Source of the DNA: Odiellus spinosus | Taxonomy: Eukaryota > Arthropoda > Arachnida > Opiliones > Phalangiidae | Assembly (NCBI GenBank): GCA_963920705.1 | Contig: OY987234.1 | Location: 20,603,794-20,667,793 of the forward strand | Length of the DNA: 64,000 bases | Reading direction: 5' to 3' | Shown: piece by piece, positions 59,776 to 64,000 of the stretch | Layout of the letters: every line of letters starts with the position of its first letter | How positions within the stretch are numbered: the first letter of the stretch is position 1 | Translations under genes and position numbers: made by a program | The notes under the pieces: model-generated | What the model saw: only the letters and a program-made list of their open reading frames with translations | Told to the model about the DNA's origin: nothing | Databases searched by the model: none

Positions 59776-62700
59776 AAACAACATCCGTAAGGGAATAACT
59801 GGGTCATATACTTAGAAGTGTAACAATGTATTCTTTCATGCCAAACAATCTTAGTAATTTGACGCGTATTTCTATTTAGGTCTCCGTAATTGTAAATCAG
59901 AATACTAATGATACTCTTGATTGAAAAAATCCTATATGTTTATTACGTAAAACTAATTTTCTCGCGTCACTTATCTTGTCTAATTATTCGAGTTGCGTAG
60001 GCGCGTATATTTCTTTTTCTAAAGATCCCTTCTATATAAAGCTGTATATATTCTATAGCCAATCCTATTATAAATGAAAAGAGGGTCCCGATACTTGGGG
60101 GATAAAAATGTAGAAGATGAAACAGACGGCGAAGTTTATCAAGCGTATAGACCGAAAGGAAGAAAAAGCCCAATTCTCCGCAGGACGTGCGTCCATCCCG
60201 TTTTCTCAATCTATCGTTTTCTTTTGTCGGCGATCTCATTCGTCCGGCATATTCACTATACAAAACTCCTGTCCAGTGTCCATCGCGTTGGGACGAATAG
60301 TGTGCAAGGCCTATACGTGGGTAGATTCTTTCATTGTCGAATTTCCCTCTCTCTCTCTCTTTCTCCATATTCGGACCTTGTTTTTTCTTCTTTTCGAACC
60401 TGAACGAAAGGGGTTTCTCGACCGCGCGCGGTGAGGCGGGGATACCATAACGAGAATCAATATTCGCTAAAGACGTGGCAGGACCTCTCTTATATGTAGG
60501 GTTTTTTCAACTCAATAAACGACCGATGCTAAAGGCCCGTGGATTTGATTTCTCAAATTGTCAACTGAAAGCAATAAGACAGTAACTTTTGCTTACCTGA
60601 TTTTAAATCTAGAGCAAGCTTTTATTAAAACCGAACGTGTTATTTTTAATAGAAGCTTTACAATATGCGTAAGAACGATATTAAAACTCGCCAAAGGGTT
60701 CTAGTTAATTTACAGTTAATTAACAAAGCGATAAAAGCCCGCTAAGCCTAATTACATTAATTTGTACGATGAATTTATAGCAACCATTCCGACTAGAATT
60801 ACGCAATTTTTCGACTTATAATTAATATTCAAATATATTTGTTGTTGTAATCAAAGGTAGGAAAACACGGCTTAGTTTAAGGACACTTTAAGCTAACAAA
60901 AGCCACAATATTGTCCCAGCATTGACTTTGATCGGTTTTCATCCCAAAAATGATATTATTTATACCAGTCCCAGATTTCTTTTAATACAAAGCTCGGCTC
61001 TACTCCTTCTCTAGGGGTTTTCAAACCCATAGAATAAGATATATTAACGTTAGTAGTCGTTGAAAAACCTTACTGGAACGTAAATAACCAAGCACCCCTT
61101 TCGTCGAAAGGCCAGAAACTGAAATGGCAATATTAGTCGACGATGTAGAGAACCCCTCCCATCGGGAAAAAATCTTTTGTCAGTGGAGTCCTACGCTTCT
61201 TTTTTTTTCTTTCTCATCCTGAGAACTCGCGTCGCTTGGCTTGGAGTGTGCCCAATAACGAAAAGATAGAGGAAGAGACGGAGGAGAATAGAGAAAGGCG
61301 TAGAAAGAGAAGTCTCATCTCGCGTCATCGTCTTTTGCGAAATATAAGGAGGAGAAGGACCGAAGGAGAGAGAGAGAGAGAGATAGAAAGAAAAGCAATC
61401 CCAATTGCTTTCTTCCTTCTTCTCGGGGCAATTTCTTTTATTTCTGTTTCTTTTTTATCGTTTGCGCGCGCGGCGGGGCTAGTAGGGTCCCGTGGCCCCG
61501 TTTTCTTTTTTTGTGCGACACTAGACACCCACCGTCATCTCACCTCGCTTTAACAATCCCGGGGTTTGGGGGTGGACCTTTGTCGGCGAACGGAGGAAAC
61601 AATATTGAAAGGATGCCAATATATGTGTTTCTCTTAAAAACAACGAGGGAGATAGATGGGTAACGTGGGTTTTATGGCGAATTACATCTTAAAGTAGACT
61701 CATTTTGGGCCTCGTTAAATTGAACAAATGGGGGATTTGTGACGTCGGTTTTACTTTTCATTTTATTCGCGCTTCTCGCGCCATAGAAAATAAGCGTAAA
61801 ACCAACGTAACCATATGTAGGAGCTAAGCTGGTACAGTATTTACTTGTTATTGGGTGCCGCATACATTCTTTCGAGTGTAATACATTTCCAATACAACGC
61901 CTGTAGAAGTGTTTCAACCTTCGTGCACCGTTGCCGAAAGTGAAGATGACATGTAGGGGCTAAGTCTTTAATTTATTATTCGATGACGTTTTAAATACTT
62001 GTATAATTTCATTGAACACGTCATTATCTTACTCTGGTTGAACTAATTGAAATTAACTAATTGAAGGTCAACTCAAACTCCTTATTTCGAAATTTTACTC
62101 CATAAAGTTTAGTGAAATATAACCAGAGTTACTCAAACAGAAAAATTAATTATTTATGGTTGCAAAAATATGGAAAGGTCAAAAGGTTCCCAAATTTCCA
62201 TACTGACCTTACTGGCCCTACACCAACACTTAGCAAAGTTACACCAGTTTCCTGTTTCGAAACAATTCGTGGGCGAAACTGTATGGTATAAGGGGCGGGA
62301 TGAAATTCAATTTTGCGCCCGCTACAACGGTGGTCGGCGAGTTTTCTAACTCTACGAAGAGAAAAGAGAAAATAGGGAGAAAGAAAAAAAGAATGCTTAG
62401 TCCACAATTGGCGACCCCGTGATTTCATTTCGGGGTGGTGAAACGGGAAGTTATAGAGGCATAGGCCTAAGAAGGATGAGGATGAGGAGAAGGGGGGAAA
62501 AAACATCCTCTTGGTGATGCTTTTGCTCCGTGGTGGCACGATTCGTATACGTATTACGTTCGTACACTCTGTACAACGTTCCTTCTTAGATTTCTACCGA
62601 TTGCTCCCCATCTTTTTCATCTTGTAGAACCTTTTTTAGTTCACCGTGATACGAAGTTAGGCCTAGGTAACGTTGAAAAGGGGGTAGCCATCGACTAAAC

Positions 62701-63232
62701 CCCCTTGAGACTCCCGAAGGTGTCTCTATATACGACAGATTGCCCCCTTATTCCTATACTTTTCCTATTCGAAGGTAATTTGGTAATACTACTTTTTATT
62801 ACTACGGTTCTTAACATTGCGTAACACTCCGCCTCGTATTTATCTAATTTGCAATCTTTTCTTGAACAAAAATGTAGTCAAAATCCCCGAATTCTCTCGT
62901 TTTCCTCGCTCAAAGAGAACGAGAGATAGATTCCTATACCGTCAAAATGGAGAACAGCGTTTTATTTTCGGCAATTTCCTTCTACGATTGATTTAATTAA
63001 AAATTGCTCCAGTCGGCACAAATTGCCCTTTCTTTTTTTTGGCCCGTTTCCCCAATTCCCAAGATGGTTTTAAGTTTCTCTCCCGGATCGTTCTCTTTTT
63101 CTTTCTCTCAATTCTTTACCATTTTTATGCATTCCACTTAGTTTTTTTCTCGGATATTACTCGCGCTTCTTCTTTCATTTGGTTCCTTCCAGTTTTGTAC
63201 CGGTAATTGTAGAGAACATATATTTAAAAGGG
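59776..63232. other. Gene-poor region with simple repeats
   Basis: Short CT and GA runs (about 60346-60364 and 61369-61383) and GC-rich patches near 60420 and 61465. The open frames of 60-130 residues overlap on both strands and are rich in Arg/Ser/Phe from the simple sequence. No domain, splice pattern or homology is visible. Confidence 0.4.
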
Positions 63233-63702
63233 GCTCTAAAGGGAGGTGGTATAAATGGTATCAGAGGTATATAATAACCCCCTTCGGGGGGAAGTATGAA
63301 AGGTAGGCAAAATCGACGAACAACGAGTGCCCGGCGTAAATCGCGGCGGATCGACACACCGCTTTACTCCCAAAAAATAGTTACACCATTTCGAACCTCA
63401 CTAAATTTTCCCTGCGCACACTTCCGGAACTCGCGAGCTGAAGTCAACCTTCGACTCCAATTTAACAGACAGCCTGACTCCTGAGACGGGAAGTTCTAAA
63501 CACAAATCGAGCCGTCTTGTTTATACGAAGACCATTTACTAGAGTAGCGACATTGAGAAGTCCAGCGCGAGCTAGTGGCCTAGATAGTCAGCAGCGGGCT
63601 CTCGTTGTTCGTGATTTTTAGCATTGGTAGTATAGGGGCTTTCATACTTCCCCCCGAAGGGGGTTATTATATACCTCTGATGGTATTTATCCATTTAGAG
63701 GT
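63233..63702. mobile_element. Long-TIR element with stable hairpin inside each arm
   Basis: Arms of about 50-80 bases are nearly perfect inverses. The left arm contains ATCAGAGGTATATAATAACC then CCCTTCGGGGGGAAGTATGA. The right arm holds the inverse at about 63639-63690. Further inside, CGAACAACGAG and CTCGTTGTTCG are also inverted. The interior (about 330 bases) has no coding signal. Confidence 0.8.
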
Positions 63703-64000
63703 AATTTTTCTGTTTTTATTTATTGCTAATGTGTTTTTATGGACTTTATTTCGCGACAAAAGGTTGGAGGATGGAAAATAGGTTGTGTTTGCAGGAATTA
63801 CTGCGCTATAAGTGGCGAGTGAGATGAAAAATGGTAGTCGGTGTGTCAAGTCCGTTTTCTTCGGTTGAAATAGAAGCTTTGAAAATATCACCGCTACTTC
63901 AGCGACAAACCGGTAACATTTAACATCAGATTAACAGTGCCACCACGGTGTTCCAAGGCGTAATATTGCTTCATTTTGAAGCTTATAGGTCAACTTGATT

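Noticed and set aside
60074-60434. Overlapping open frames of 105-133 residues on both strands
   Set aside because: Composition follows CT/GA simple sequence; no domain, no conserved splice structure, and three frames are equally open.
61236-61553. 105-residue Arg/Glu-rich frame
   Set aside because: Mostly encoded by a GAGA-type simple repeat and a GC patch, with an equally open antisense frame and no recognisable family.

Overview
This looks like nuclear DNA from an invertebrate animal. It is AT-rich by eye. Nine protein-coding genes can be recognised; eight are split by many short GT-AG introns in the standard code, and all nine belong to eukaryotic or specifically animal families. Cyclic-nucleotide-gated channel, SLC17 transporter, GT92 and Ragulator genes together point to a metazoan. 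I cannot place the phylum. There are no bacterial operons, CRISPR arrays, rRNA genes or convincing tRNA genes.

Layout. 39-1418 (-): RNA polymerase I subunit RPA34/POLR1G. 2207-4306 (-): SLC17/sialin-type transporter. 5981-7453 (+): GT92 glycosyltransferase with an uninterrupted coding region. 9270-16121 (+): 560-residue Arg/Ser- and RG-rich nuclear protein whose second intron holds about 2 kb of minisatellites. 17349-23697 (+): CAND1, the cullin exchange factor. 25449-31978 (+): RBM5/RBM10-type splicing regulator. 32181-33766 (-): SEC13, tail-to-tail with the RBM gene. 34824-49144 (+): CNG channel subunit spread over 14 kb of repeat-filled introns. 51689-52257 (-): LAMTOR5. From 52.3 to 64 kb I recognise no gene with confidence; that region holds foldback elements, a five-copy 344-bp tandem array and a long terminal-inverted-repeat element.

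The genes do not form one pathway. They are mostly housekeeping functions (Pol I transcription, cullin recycling, splicing, COPII/nuclear pore, lysosomal signalling) with some membrane and sensory functions (SLC17, CNG, GT92).

The most striking content is non-coding. There is a dense population of short non-autonomous DNA transposons. Many have AGGG termini and TTAA flanks but unrelated interiors. Others are hAT-like with near-perfect 8-bp target duplications. One family is present as two inverted copies with perfect 7-bp duplications. A second family is also present as two inverted copies, one of them flanked by a 14-15-bp direct repeat. Several minisatellites lie inside introns; one, with 23-bp units, is enclosed in a TTAA element and repeats a splice-acceptor-like motif about 29 times. 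I found no clear sign of a novel multi-gene system.
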